Under the pieces are notes generated by a model. The model was given only the letters and a program-made list of their open reading frames with translations. It did not search any database and had not been told where the DNA came from. Positions 8,303 through 15,382 of a stretch of 16,853 nt of DNA are shown piece after piece (the first letter of the stretch is position 1; the number at the start of each line of letters is the position of its first letter). This stretch comes from DATACZ01 sp036258795. GTDB lineage: Bacteria; Actinomycetota; CADDZG01; JAHWKV01. Both the position numbers and the translations under genes were made by a program. The stretch is from NCBI GenBank assembly GCA_036258795.1, contig DATACZ010000016.1, positions 1-16,853 of the forward strand. Direction: 5' to 3'.

Positions 8303-8782
8303 CTAAAGGTAACCCTCTTTTCGCTGCGGAATAGCATCCGGCTGGCCCGCCAGCGGCGGACCCTGCTCTTGGGCTCGGGCAAGCTGCATCTGCTGATGGG
8401 CTTGGAACGAGGCCTGCAGCCCTTGAAATAGGCCTCCCAGCCATCCGATGAGTCCCGCATAGGCCATTCGCACCTCGTCGGTAGTGATGTCGTCGTCCTT
8501 GAACGGCAGGTCCAGTTGGATGGCGTCCAGCTCTGACGCCAGGAACTCGGGTAGGGCGTCGGTCAGCTGAACCCTTACCCTGCCGTATAGGTTCGCAAGC
8601 TGACTGGCGCTCGTGGGGCTGGGCTCCATTTTCCTCACCTCGTCGAGAACCTCTCGCACGAGGCTTGCCATGCGCAGGAGCTTGGCAGGGTCAAGCGGGC
8701 GGTCTGCCGCGGCTTCCGCTTCAGCCGCCTGTACGTTGACCGGCGTCTCGTTGGACGGCACGTTGGGAGGAATGGAGCTCAT
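8303..8782 (-). CDS. bpa: Bacterial proteasome activator Bpa
   Basis: This 159-residue protein matches the bacterial proteasome activator family (Rv3780-type, formerly DUF2587). Members form a dodecameric ring that opens the 20S proteasome gate without ATP and feeds it unfolded proteins. The family core is clear: LLRMASLVREVLDEVR (35-50), SQLANLYGRVRVQL (60-73), ALPEFLASELDAI (76-88) and the glycine-rich helix GLIGWLGGLFQGLQA (110-124). The protein ends in EGYL, matching the C-terminal Tyr-Leu gate-docking tail, which is GQYL in mycobacteria. The N terminus (1-30) is Pro/Glu-rich and likely disordered, as usual. It starts at ATG 8782 and is divergent from the ABC exporter across about 120 bases. 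It implies that the organism has a 20S proteasome, whose prcBA genes are not in this window. Confidence 0.93.
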   Translation of the reverse strand: MSSIPPNVPSNETPVNVQAAEAEAAADRPLDPAKLLRMASLVREVLDEVRKMEPSPTSASQLANLYGRVRVQLTDALPEFLASELDAIQLDLPFKDDDITTDEVRMAYAGLIGWLGGLFQGLQASFQAHQQMQLARAQEQGPPLAGQPDAIPQRKEGYL

Positions 8783-8904
8783 AAGAATCCGGACCTTTCA
8801 TCGCCGACTGTCAAGTGGAAGGGCGACCCGCCGACGGGCGCCATGGTAATAACGCTTCAGTTTTCCCCGGAACTAGGTCACGCCAACCACTCATAATGGT
8901 TGCC
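8783..8904. promoter_or_regulatory. Divergent promoter region of bpa and the ABC exporter
   Basis: The region holds both divergent starts. For the plus strand, CATAAT at 8892-8897 lies exactly seven bases before ATG 8905, the spacing expected of a -10 box for a leaderless transcript, and there is no Shine-Dalgarno sequence before that ATG. GGAACT at 8869-8874 sits 17 bases upstream of CATAAT but is not a typical housekeeping -35. For the minus strand, a perfect TTGACA (8814 to 8809) is present, but no good -10 box lies at the right distance, so its role is unclear. AAGG lies about 12 bases before the bpa start. Confidence 0.4.
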
Positions 8905-10806
8905 ATGGCTTATCACGAGATGTGGCGGATGATCCGCACCGACCAGGAAGATCTCAAGGCGCAGCTGCCGAAAGGGCTCCTGAAGCGGGTTTTCACCTTC
9001 GCCCGGCCTTACCGACGGCGGATTGCAGTGCTGATGATCGCCATCCTGGTGATGTCGTCGCTGGCGGTCGTGACGCCGATCCTTGTCAAGATAATCATCG
9101 ACGACGCCATTCCAAGTCGGGACACGTTCATGTTGAGCGTGCTCTCGCTTGCCATCCTGGGCATGGCGGTTCTCATGGGCATCGTGGCGGTGGGAATGCG
9201 TTATTTGACCTCCACGATCGGTGAGGGGCTCATCTTTGATCTCAGGGTGGCGCTCTTCGACCATGTGCAGAGAATGCCAATCGCATTCTTCACCCGCACG
9301 CAGACAGGCGCCTTGATCAGCCGATTGAGCAATGACGTGGTGGGAGCTCAGCGAGCCGTGACCGAGACCACCTCCGGGCTGATGCAGGTGGCCAGCGATC
9401 TGACTTTGACCGTGGTGGCAATGATGGCGTTGGAGTGGCGGCTGACCTTGATGGCCATGATCGTGATTCCTTTGTTCATCCTTCCCACCCGTCACATGGG
9501 CCGGGTGCTCGGCCGGATCGTCAAGAAGCAGATGGAGTCCAACGCCTCGATGAACACCCAGATGACCGAGCGCTTCCAGGTGGGCGGCGCCCTGCTGGTA
9601 AAGCTCTTCGGCAACTACCGTTCGGAGCAGGAACAGTTTGCGGGTAAGGCCGCAGACGTAAGGGACCTGGGAGTCAAGACGGCCCTTTACGGGCGGATGT
9701 TTTACATGAGCTTCACCGTAGTGGCGGCCGCCGGCACTGCGCTTGCCTACTGGGTGGGTGGCCGCATGGTAATGGCCGGGACCATTGAGATAGGGACCAT
9801 TGTTGCGTTCTCGCTATACCTGACGCGTCTTTACGGACCGGTCACTGGCCTCAGCAATATCCCCGTCGAGATCAAGACCGCGCTGGTGTCATTCGACCGC
9901 GTGTTCGAAGTCCTGGACTTTCCGAGCGCAATAACCGAAAAACCGGATCCGGTCATCCTGGAGGCCCCCCAGGGGAAAATCGAGTTTGATCACGTCTGGT
10001 TCCACTACCCGAAGGGCGCGGAGGTCTCAATTCCATCCCTGGAGGAAGGGAAGGTGGATGCTCCCGGCGAGGACGGTGCCTGGGTGCTACAGGATGTCTC
10101 GTTCACCGTCGAGCCGGGGCAGAAGGTGGCGCTGGTGGGTCCTTCCGGAGCCGGCAAGACGACCATCTCCTTGCTGGTTCCCAGGCTTTACGACGTGGTG
10201 GAGGGAGCGGTCCGGCTGGACGACGTTAACGTTAGGGATTTGTCCTTACAGACGCTCAGCGACGCGATCGCTACCGTGCCGCAGGACCCTCACCTCTTTC
10301 ATGACACCATGGCGGCAAATCTGCGCTACGCGAAGCCGAACGCCACCGAAGAGGAGCTCATCGCGGCGGCCAAGGCCGCTCACATATACGAGCTGATCTC
10401 GGAGCTTCCGGAGGGCTTTGAAACCATGGTGGGGGAGAGGGGCTATCGCCTCTCGGGTGGAGAAAAGCAACGGCTGGCAATAGCGCGTATCCTTCTCAAG
10501 AATCCAGCTGTTGTGATCCTGGACGAGGCCACCGCCCACCTAGACTCGGAGTCGGAGCTGCTTATCCAGGCGGCGCTTAACCGGGTCCTGGCGGGACGGT
10601 CGAGCCTAGTGATCGCTCACCGACTCTCCACGATCTTGAACGCGGACCAAATCCTTGTGGTAGACGAAGGGCGGATTGTAGAGCGAGGTACGCACTACGA
10701 GCTCGTCAATGCAGGTGGCCTTTACGAGGACCTCTACCGAACCCAGTTCAAGGGGGGGATGGAGCCGTGGGACATCGAGGAAGCCGAAGCACTCCCACCA
10801 GCTTGA
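8905..10806 (+). CDS. ABC exporter half-transporter (fused membrane and ATPase domains)
   Basis: This 633-residue MsbA/ABCB-type half-transporter should act as a dimer in the cytoplasmic membrane and export a lipid, peptide or drug. The N-terminal part (about 35-350) carries the six-helix membrane domain. The ATPase domain has Walker A GPSGAGKT (412-419), the Q-loop VPQDPHLF, signature LSGGEKQR (516-523), Walker B VVILDE ending at Glu541, and the H-loop His572, all intact. An insertion of roughly 20 residues (GAEVSIPSLEEGKVDA region) sits between the A-loop tyrosine and the first strand of the core; I recall the same insertion in many actinobacterial homologues. ATG 8905 is chosen because of the leaderless -10 box; ATG 8896 (three residues longer) and GTG 8815 are alternatives. 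The substrate is unknown. Confidence 0.92.
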   Translation: MAYHEMWRMIRTDQEDLKAQLPKGLLKRVFTFARPYRRRIAVLMIAILVMSSLAVVTPILVKIIIDDAIPSRDTFMLSVLSLAILGMAVLMGIVAVGMRYLTSTIGEGLIFDLRVALFDHVQRMPIAFFTRTQTGALISRLSNDVVGAQRAVTETTSGLMQVASDLTLTVVAMMALEWRLTLMAMIVIPLFILPTRHMGRVLGRIVKKQMESNASMNTQMTERFQVGGALLVKLFGNYRSEQEQFAGKAADVRDLGVKTALYGRMFYMSFTVVAAAGTALAYWVGGRMVMAGTIEIGTIVAFSLYLTRLYGPVTGLSNIPVEIKTALVSFDRVFEVLDFPSAITEKPDPVILEAPQGKIEFDHVWFHYPKGAEVSIPSLEEGKVDAPGEDGAWVLQDVSFTVEPGQKVALVGPSGAGKTTISLLVPRLYDVVEGAVRLDDVNVRDLSLQTLSDAIATVPQDPHLFHDTMAANLRYAKPNATEEELIAAAKAAHIYELISELPEGFETMVGERGYRLSGGEKQRLAIARILLKNPAVVILDEATAHLDSESELLIQAALNRVLAGRSSLVIAHRLSTILNADQILVVDEGRIVERGTHYELVNAGGLYEDLYRTQFKGGMEPWDIEEAEALPPA

Positions 10807-10897
10807 GTTGAGTACATGGGGTCCGGTAGAGCGGCACACATGGCGGCGGCAAAGACCCGAACCAACCCGACGAAAGCGAACTCAAGGAGTGACTGAA

Positions 10898-10930
10898 GTG
10901 ATCTTCGCCTGGGTATCTAACCGGCCATGA
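10898..10930 (+). CDS. Possible ten-residue leader peptide upstream of the kinase
   Basis: A GTG at 10898 follows a strong AAGGAG (10884-10889) by eight bases and opens a ten-codon frame reading MIFAWVSNRP. Its TGA stop (10928-10930) overlaps the kinase ATG as ATGA. The kinase itself has no ribosome binding site, and a stop codon in its own frame (TAA 10918-10920) rules out an upstream start. The simplest reading is that ribosomes load at this short frame and pass to the kinase by coupling. An in-frame GTG at 10889 overlaps the AAGGAG and is less likely. The peptide may have no function of its own, and it could be chance. Confidence 0.4.
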   Translation: MIFAWVSNRP

Positions 10931-12129
10931 TCTCACTGTCAGCGATGCCCTCTGGCGCGGAGATTATGGATGGGCGGTACGTCCTTGGCGAGGTCCTTGG
11001 CCGAGGGGGGATGGGTGAGGTCCGTGCTGGCAGAGATCTCAAGCTCGATCGGCCGGTGGCTATCAAGCTGCTTCATCCCGAGATGGCGGTCAAGCCGGAC
11101 CTAAAGGAGCGTTTTCAGGGCGAGGCCCGAGCCGCCGGCCGGCTGATGCACCCGAACATCGTTGCCGTATACGACACAGGTGAGTACGAGGACATCTCCT
11201 TCATCGTCATGGAGCTGCTCCCCGGCCGGTCGCTTGCCGATGCCCTGGCGGAGGACGGCCCATTCGATCCGGAGACGGCAAGACGTGTGGCTCTGGAGGT
11301 CCTGTCCGCTCTCGACGTCTCGCACCGTCAGGGGATATTGCACCGCGACATCAAGCCGGGAAATGTGCTTTTGACCAAGGACGGCTCTGTCAAGGTTGCC
11401 GACTTTGGGGTGGCAAAGATAGCTGAGGGCCTGGATGTGACAATGACGGGTCTGTTGCTCGGCACTCCCGCTTACCTTTCGCCAGAGCGAATTGAAGGTG
11501 CTCCGGCCACGACGATGAGCGACTTGTATGCGGTTGGCGTGGTGATGTACGAGCTGTTGACTGGCAAGAGACCTTTTGAAGCAGAGACTCCGCTCGGGCT
11601 GGCGATGGCGGTCAAGCGCTTCGAGTATGTGCCGTTGGCTCAGGCCAGGCCCGGTCTGGATCCCCTGCTTGTCGCCGTGGTGGAGAAGGCAATGGCTCAG
11701 CACCCGGAGGATCGCTACGCAACTGCGGAAGAGATGATGGACGCCCTGACTCAGACTGTGGCGCCGGTCCAGGCCGTCGACACGTTTCTTCCCGGAGGCG
11801 CCGGTGCGGAGCTGCCGCCCACCGGGACCACCAGACCGTTACCCGTGGGTGCACGTTCGGCCGGCTCCACCCGCGTACTTCGCGGAACCGCTCAAATGCC
11901 AGAGGGCATGGCGCGCCGTTACCCATTTGGACTCAGCGGACGGGTCTGGGCTGCGATGGCGGTGGCGGTCGTGTTGGTCATCTCGCTGTTGCTGTTTGGC
12001 AACTTACGAGGCCGCATGGTGGAATCCACCGCTCCCGGGGACACCACTCAGGTGGATAACGACGGAGGCTCACTGCCGCCTGCGCTCGACCGGGCCATTG
12101 ACCGCCTGGAGGATACGGTTCAGCCATGA
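10927..12129 (+). CDS. Membrane Ser/Thr protein kinase (Pkn type)
   Basis: This 400-residue Hanks-type kinase has the catalytic domain at about 18-275: glycine loop GRGGMGEV (25-32), Lys47, Glu66, HRDIKPGN (139-146), DFG (159-161) and GTPAYLSPE (179-187). The activation loop has likely autophosphorylation threonines at 172 and 174. A Pro/Thr-rich juxtamembrane linker (about 280-335) leads to one membrane helix (about 340-358). The outside tail is only about 42 residues, ends in a short helix (ALDRAIDRLEDTVQP) and has no PASTA repeats. The start is ATG 10927, since a stop in the same frame lies just upstream; later ATGs at 10945 and 10966 are possible. Its stop overlaps the lipoprotein start by ATGA, suggesting the two act together. 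A second, similar kinase begins at 15958. The targets are unknown. Confidence 0.92.
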   Translation: MISLSAMPSGAEIMDGRYVLGEVLGRGGMGEVRAGRDLKLDRPVAIKLLHPEMAVKPDLKERFQGEARAAGRLMHPNIVAVYDTGEYEDISFIVMELLPGRSLADALAEDGPFDPETARRVALEVLSALDVSHRQGILHRDIKPGNVLLTKDGSVKVADFGVAKIAEGLDVTMTGLLLGTPAYLSPERIEGAPATTMSDLYAVGVVMYELLTGKRPFEAETPLGLAMAVKRFEYVPLAQARPGLDPLLVAVVEKAMAQHPEDRYATAEEMMDALTQTVAPVQAVDTFLPGGAGAELPPTGTTRPLPVGARSAGSTRVLRGTAQMPEGMARRYPFGLSGRVWAAMAVAVVLVISLLLFGNLRGRMVESTAPGDTTQVDNDGGSLPPALDRAIDRLEDTVQP

Positions 12130-12710
12130 GGAGGGCTCTGTTAGCCGGTGCGGTAGCGGCAATCCTCGCCACCGCCGGCTGCGGTCAGACCGATGCCAAT
12201 ATCAGCCGAGAAGCTTCTGCAGTCCTGGCTCCCCAAGTATCCGCGATACGCTCGGCCGCAGTCGGCGAAAATAGAACGCAGGCCGCACGGGAGTTGACCA
12301 GCCTGCGAGAGAGCGTCGCCGAGTTGACCCGAACTGGAAAGCTAAGCCAAGACTCGGCTCGCAAGATACTGGATGCCGCGGCCGAGGTGGAGGATAACCT
12401 CGACCTCATACCGACCAGGCAGGCACCGCCACCCGTACGGCGTCAGTCCCCGGCTAAGGCTCCAGAGCCCACCAGGCCGCCGCCAAGCCCGGCTGCGCCG
12501 GCCACTCCTCCTCCTCCGCCAAGCCCGGTCGGTCAACCGAGTCCGGTGGAAAAGGGCGGAAGCGGTGAGCCGGGGAAGGACAGCGGCCAGGACGGAGGAC
12601 AGCAGCAACAGTCTCCTTCAGACGACGACGAGCAAAGCAGTCAGTCCCAAGGCGATACTTCGGCCCTAGACGGGGAAGCCGGGGTGGCCATCACGGGGCC
12701 CACCGACTAA
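12126..12710 (+). CDS. Small secreted lipoprotein coupled to the kinase
   Basis: This 194-residue predicted lipoprotein has a basic start (MRR), a hydrophobic stretch and the lipobox ATAGC, with Cys19 as the lipid-bearing residue. Residues 25-95 form a helical, charged domain (ESVAELTRTGKLSQDSARKI region). From about 98 to 145 the chain is Pro-rich, and from 145 it is Gly/Ser/Asp/Gln-rich, both likely disordered. It starts inside the kinase stop (ATGA), so its output is tied to that of the kinase. I know of no named family. The helical part resembles the outside helical segments of some actinobacterial kinases, so it may be a detached sensor or ligand-binding partner; this is inference. A 13-base direct repeat in the Pro-rich part (12480-12492 and 12516-12528) reflects low complexity. 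Confidence 0.8.
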   Translation: MRRALLAGAVAAILATAGCGQTDANISREASAVLAPQVSAIRSAAVGENRTQAARELTSLRESVAELTRTGKLSQDSARKILDAAAEVEDNLDLIPTRQAPPPVRRQSPAKAPEPTRPPPSPAAPATPPPPPSPVGQPSPVEKGGSGEPGKDSGQDGGQQQQSPSDDDEQSSQSQGDTSALDGEAGVAITGPTD

Positions 12711-12715
12711 GAGAC

Positions 12716-12733
12716 CACCCCCCGCTTCGGGTG
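12716..12733. terminator. Possible terminator hairpin between convergent genes
   Basis: The short space between the lipoprotein stop and the methyltransferase stop contains CCCG-CTT-CGGG (12721-12731), or alternatively CACCC pairing with GGGTG (12716-12720 with 12729-12733). The downstream plus-strand sequence GGGTTTAGTT is only mildly T-rich. It is well placed for convergent genes, but the stem is short. Confidence 0.3.
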
Positions 12734-12755
12734 CGCTACTGGGTTTAGTTAGGCA

Positions 12756-13310
12756 CTACTGGGCCGATTCCCTGACCGCCGCGATGCGCTGGATCGCCGC
12801 AGGACTTGGGTCGCAGACGACTCGATCTTCGAATGCCACGACCCGGAGCTCGCCACGAACCGCCTCCAGCAGCTCACCCGGCTTAAGCAGGAAATCAGGG
12901 TTGCTTGGACCTGGGAATCGCTCGTTCCCCCGAGCGAACGTCTCATATATGAGGATGCCGCCCTCGGATACCACCGAGACAAGGTCCCTGAGGATCGGGC
13001 GATAAAGGTAGTTCGTGACTATCAAAGCACCAAAGCTTCGACCCTGGAAGGGGAATGTCCTTCCGTCCTCCAGGTCGATCTCGAAGCTCTCGAGATTAGG
13101 GTGACCACGAATGTCCTGGATGCCCTCCAGGTTCTGGTCCACTGCAGTGACGCGGTCTCCCCTGCGCAGGAAGAAACGGGAGTGGCGGCCGGCGCCGCAC
13201 GCCAGGTCCAGGACTGGTCCGCCACTGGGAACCAGGGACGAAAAGCGGACGACCCAATCAGAGGGAGGCGGGCCCGAACCCAACAATGTGATGGGCTTAT
13301 CCGAATCCAT
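12756..13310 (-). CDS. Class I SAM-dependent methyltransferase
   Basis: This 184-residue Rossmann-fold methyltransferase resembles the small TehB-like type. Motif I is VLDLACGAGRHS (33-44), the acidic residue that binds the SAM ribose is likely D58, and motif IV is the region VTNYLYRP (98-105). The later stretch YETFARGNERFPGPSNPDF (122-140) followed by LKPGELLEA (142-150) marks a recognisable family of unknown substrate; tellurite or thiol methylation is not shown. There is no membrane segment. ATG 13310 is used; GTG 13319 gives three more residues and sits two bases after the SGNH gene stop. Neither start has a strong ribosome binding site, so coupling to the upstream gene is likely. Confidence 0.85.
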   Translation of the reverse strand: MDSDKPITLLGSGPPPSDWVVRFSSLVPSGGPVLDLACGAGRHSRFFLRRGDRVTAVDQNLEGIQDIRGHPNLESFEIDLEDGRTFPFQGRSFGALIVTNYLYRPILRDLVSVVSEGGILIYETFARGNERFPGPSNPDFLLKPGELLEAVRGELRVVAFEDRVVCDPSPAAIQRIAAVRESAQ

Positions 13311-13321
13311 GGAACCCACGT

Positions 13322-14092
13322 TCAGCTCGGAAGGTATTCGGGCGCGTTGAACGCTCTCAACATTTGCCGGGCCACAAATCGGTTGCCCGCTTCGTTCAGA
13401 TGAAGGCCATCGTAGGTGAGTATCCCCTGGTATCTCCCCTCGGTGTTGTGCATCTTCAAATACTGTCTGAAAGCCGCACGAAGATCACATAGTCCCGCCC
13501 CGGCCTCGGCGGCCACCCGGCGAGAAATGACAGCGTAATCGTCCAGCAGCCTGTTTTCATTGCTGCCACTTGAGGGGTCCTCCCCGATGACGCCTGGTGT
13601 GCAGAGGATGGCCTCTGCCCCGGAGCGCTGTATCCGGGTCAACAAAGACTTGAGGCCGCGCCGGTAGGCCTCCTTGTCGGCGCCCTCCTCGGCATGCGGA
13701 ACCGGCCTATGCCCCACGTCGTTGACGCCGATGTAGACGACGACGTGGGTGGGTTTCTTGGACAGCACGTCACGCTCTAGCCTGGCCTGCAAATCGGGCA
13801 CCCTATTCCCGCTGACCCCCGAGCCGATCACGTCGATTCGCCGCCCGGGATAGAGGGCCTTAAGTGACTCCTTCACCAGGGTGACGTACCCGCCCGGGCC
13901 TACGCCAGCCTCCGTTATCGAGTCCCCGAAGAAAACGATGCGGGCACGATTGGGAAGAATGGTGGTTCGGTCCATGCCTAGCTCCAAGGCTGTCTCGGTT
14001 CCTTCCTGCGGGGTGGCGCAGCCGAAGAGAAGACCGATAACAAGGAGTCTGATGATCCAACGGCTAGTCGTGAAGAACCGTAACCGACACAT
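13322..14092 (-). CDS. SGNH/GDSL hydrolase lipoprotein
   Basis: This 256-residue secreted esterase or lipase-like enzyme belongs to the SGNH superfamily. The N terminus (MCRLRFFTTSRWIIR) leads into a hydrophobic stretch ending in the lipobox LFGC, so Cys25 is probably lipid-anchored. The four blocks are present: GDSIT (56-60) with nucleophile Ser58, Gly95 in GVSGN, Asn124 in IGVND, and Asp228/His231 in DGLHLN. The likely substrates are acyl or acetyl esters in lipids or polysaccharides. The frame stays open upstream to 14377, but that part overlaps the divergent lipoprotein gene and lacks a signal peptide, so ATG 14092 is chosen. It is followed at once by the methyltransferase gene on the same strand. 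Confidence 0.87.
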   Translation of the reverse strand: MCRLRFFTTSRWIIRLLVIGLLFGCATPQEGTETALELGMDRTTILPNRARIVFFGDSITEAGVGPGGYVTLVKESLKALYPGRRIDVIGSGVSGNRVPDLQARLERDVLSKKPTHVVVYIGVNDVGHRPVPHAEEGADKEAYRRGLKSLLTRIQRSGAEAILCTPGVIGEDPSSGSNENRLLDDYAVISRRVAAEAGAGLCDLRAAFRQYLKMHNTEGRYQGILTYDGLHLNEAGNRFVARQMLRAFNAPEYLPS

Positions 14093-14117
14093 CAGACCGC
14101 ATACTCTCTTGGATAGT

Positions 14118-14900
14118 GTGAATTTCCAGGTATTTGCCGCGGCTTCGCCGGCGGGTCGGAGCTCCGGCCGTCCCATATTTCTCTGTTCTTTCCTGACCAG
14201 CCTTGCCGTGATTGCCGCGGCCTGCGGGAGGGCAGAGCCTTCTCCAGACGCGGCATCCGAAACCGCGGCAGCCAGTGTCGACTGGATGCAGACGGCCAAA
14301 TCTATTGACATTGGTGATGGCTGGGCAGTGCGGGGGTGTCCCGCCCAGCGCCCTGCTCTGTGTGTGGAGAAAGACAAGACGGTGATCGGTCAAGTTCGAA
14401 TGGAAGACGTGCCTTCCTTAGGAGAAGAGCAAACAACCAGCCCCGATCAGGTGCAGGCAGTGCTGGCCGTCCGCATTCATTCCGACTACAAGGCATTGGT
14501 GATGCAACGAAGCCAACAGTGTGGTCAGGAGTATGAGGTTGAGACCTTGAGGCCCGACCCCGCGGTCGTAGCAGGGCAGCCAGGCCTTCGCTACGGAGCG
14601 ACCGGTTCGATGGCGGGGCAGGTACTGGAGAAGACGGTCGGTTACCGGGTATTCCGGGACGGCATTGAGTCCCTGATCGAGGCGACGGCCATTCGTCCGG
14701 GCGGCTGTCTCATCCCGGAGGGACCAAATTTTTCAATCGAGCAGTTGAGCTCATTCGAGGCGGCATTGGATCGGCTGATCGCGGACAGCCGCCTCCCGCC
14801 GGCTACCAAGTTTCCCGAGCCGTCGGAGACCGTGCCCGCCGGTAACGTTGATCCCAGTATGGCCAAAGGCCAAAGGTACGGCATTGGGATCGAGAAATGA
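14118..14900 (+). CDS. Lipoprotein of unknown function
   Basis: This predicted lipoprotein of about 260 residues has a basic region (RSSGR) before a hydrophobic segment and the lipobox IAAAC, with Cys36 as the anchor if GTG 14118 is the start. TTG 14109 would add three residues. Longer starts up to 13881 exist but run across the divergent SGNH gene and are unlikely. The mature part starts Pro/Ser/Ala-rich and then forms a mixed alpha/beta domain with four cysteines (in RGCP, ALCVE, QQCGQ and GGCLIP), which could pair as two disulfides. I do not recognise the family. The start codon lies only 25 bases from the SGNH start, so the two promoters must overlap. Confidence 0.75.
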   Translation: MNFQVFAAASPAGRSSGRPIFLCSFLTSLAVIAAACGRAEPSPDAASETAAASVDWMQTAKSIDIGDGWAVRGCPAQRPALCVEKDKTVIGQVRMEDVPSLGEEQTTSPDQVQAVLAVRIHSDYKALVMQRSQQCGQEYEVETLRPDPAVVAGQPGLRYGATGSMAGQVLEKTVGYRVFRDGIESLIEATAIRPGGCLIPEGPNFSIEQLSSFEAALDRLIADSRLPPATKFPEPSETVPAGNVDPSMAKGQRYGIGIEK

Positions 14901-14926
14901 TGAGGATGCTGACGTCTTTGATTGGC

Positions 14927-14962
14927 CGGCCGGGGAATATGTAAAGGACCTTGCCCCGGCCG
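14927..14962 (+). terminator. GC-rich hairpin after the lipoprotein gene
   Basis: A perfect 9-base inverted repeat, CGGCCGGGG (14927-14935) and CCCCGGCCG (14954-14962), encloses an 18-base loop that itself contains the small palindrome AAGG-A-CCTT. It begins about 27 bases after the lipoprotein stop. No T tract follows, so it could be a factor-dependent terminator, an RNA-stabilising hairpin or a control element for the next gene. Confidence 0.4.
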
Positions 14963-14992
14963 TTGGCGGATGAGTGAGAGCGAGCTGACTGC

Positions 14993-15382
14993 ATGAGCAA
15001 CAGGACCTACCAGGGTGTGCGGAGCGCAGACGGTCGCGCTGAGGTGTTCGTCCTGGACAACACGGTACGAGTAACACTGCAGAAACAGCTGGTGCTCTTG
15101 CCACCAATGGAGTTTGAGCTTGAGTGGGGTTACCGGGGCAAAGAGCCGATGAACCTTGCGCTTGCGCTCCTTGCGGATGCCCTCGAGGGGGGAGACGACC
15201 CAGCGGTGGACAAGCTCTACAGGCGTCTAATGGAGGAGACGGTTAGGTGGCTTCCCGATGAAGGATGGCAGTTGTATCAAAAGGACATCATCTCCTGGGT
15301 TTATGGTCGGATCGATGCCGTCCCCGTTTACCCCCTGCCCTTGGAGGCGCTTGGCGGGGGAATACCACCCAGTCCCAACTAA
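14993..15382 (+). CDS. DUF6166-like small protein
   Basis: This 129-residue soluble protein has the pattern I associate with DUF6166: an opening TYQGVR (5-10), a beta-rich first half, FELEWGYRGKEP (41-52) followed by the helix MNLALALLADAL (53-64), then a helical half ending in GWQLYQKDIISWV (91-103). The function of the family is unknown. The tail is Pro/Gly-rich. ATG 14993 is the only reasonable start; a weak purine-rich stretch (GAGAGCGAG) lies upstream. It follows the lipoprotein by 92 bases that include a strong hairpin, so it may have its own transcript. It converges on the stress-type gene. Confidence 0.75.
   Translation: MSNRTYQGVRSADGRAEVFVLDNTVRVTLQKQLVLLPPMEFELEWGYRGKEPMNLALALLADALEGGDDPAVDKLYRRLMEETVRWLPDEGWQLYQKDIISWVYGRIDAVPVYPLPLEALGGGIPPSPN

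Noticed and set aside
8786..8814. Canonical promoter for bpa built on the perfect TTGACA
   Set aside because: A -10 box at the normal distance would fall so close to the start codon that transcription would begin inside the gene.
8878..9495. Minus-strand His-rich open frame opposite the ABC exporter
   Set aside because: The histidines come from reversed Met and Val codons of the membrane domain; it is a shadow frame.
11101..11703. Minus-strand open frame of 200 codons inside the first kinase
   Set aside because: It is antisense to the kinase catalytic domain and reads as low-quality His/Gln/Arg-rich sequence.
12480..12528. 13-base direct repeat in the lipoprotein gene
   Set aside because: It encodes repeated Pro-Pro-Ser-Pro in a disordered tail and is in frame, so it is protein low complexity and not a mobile or CRISPR repeat.
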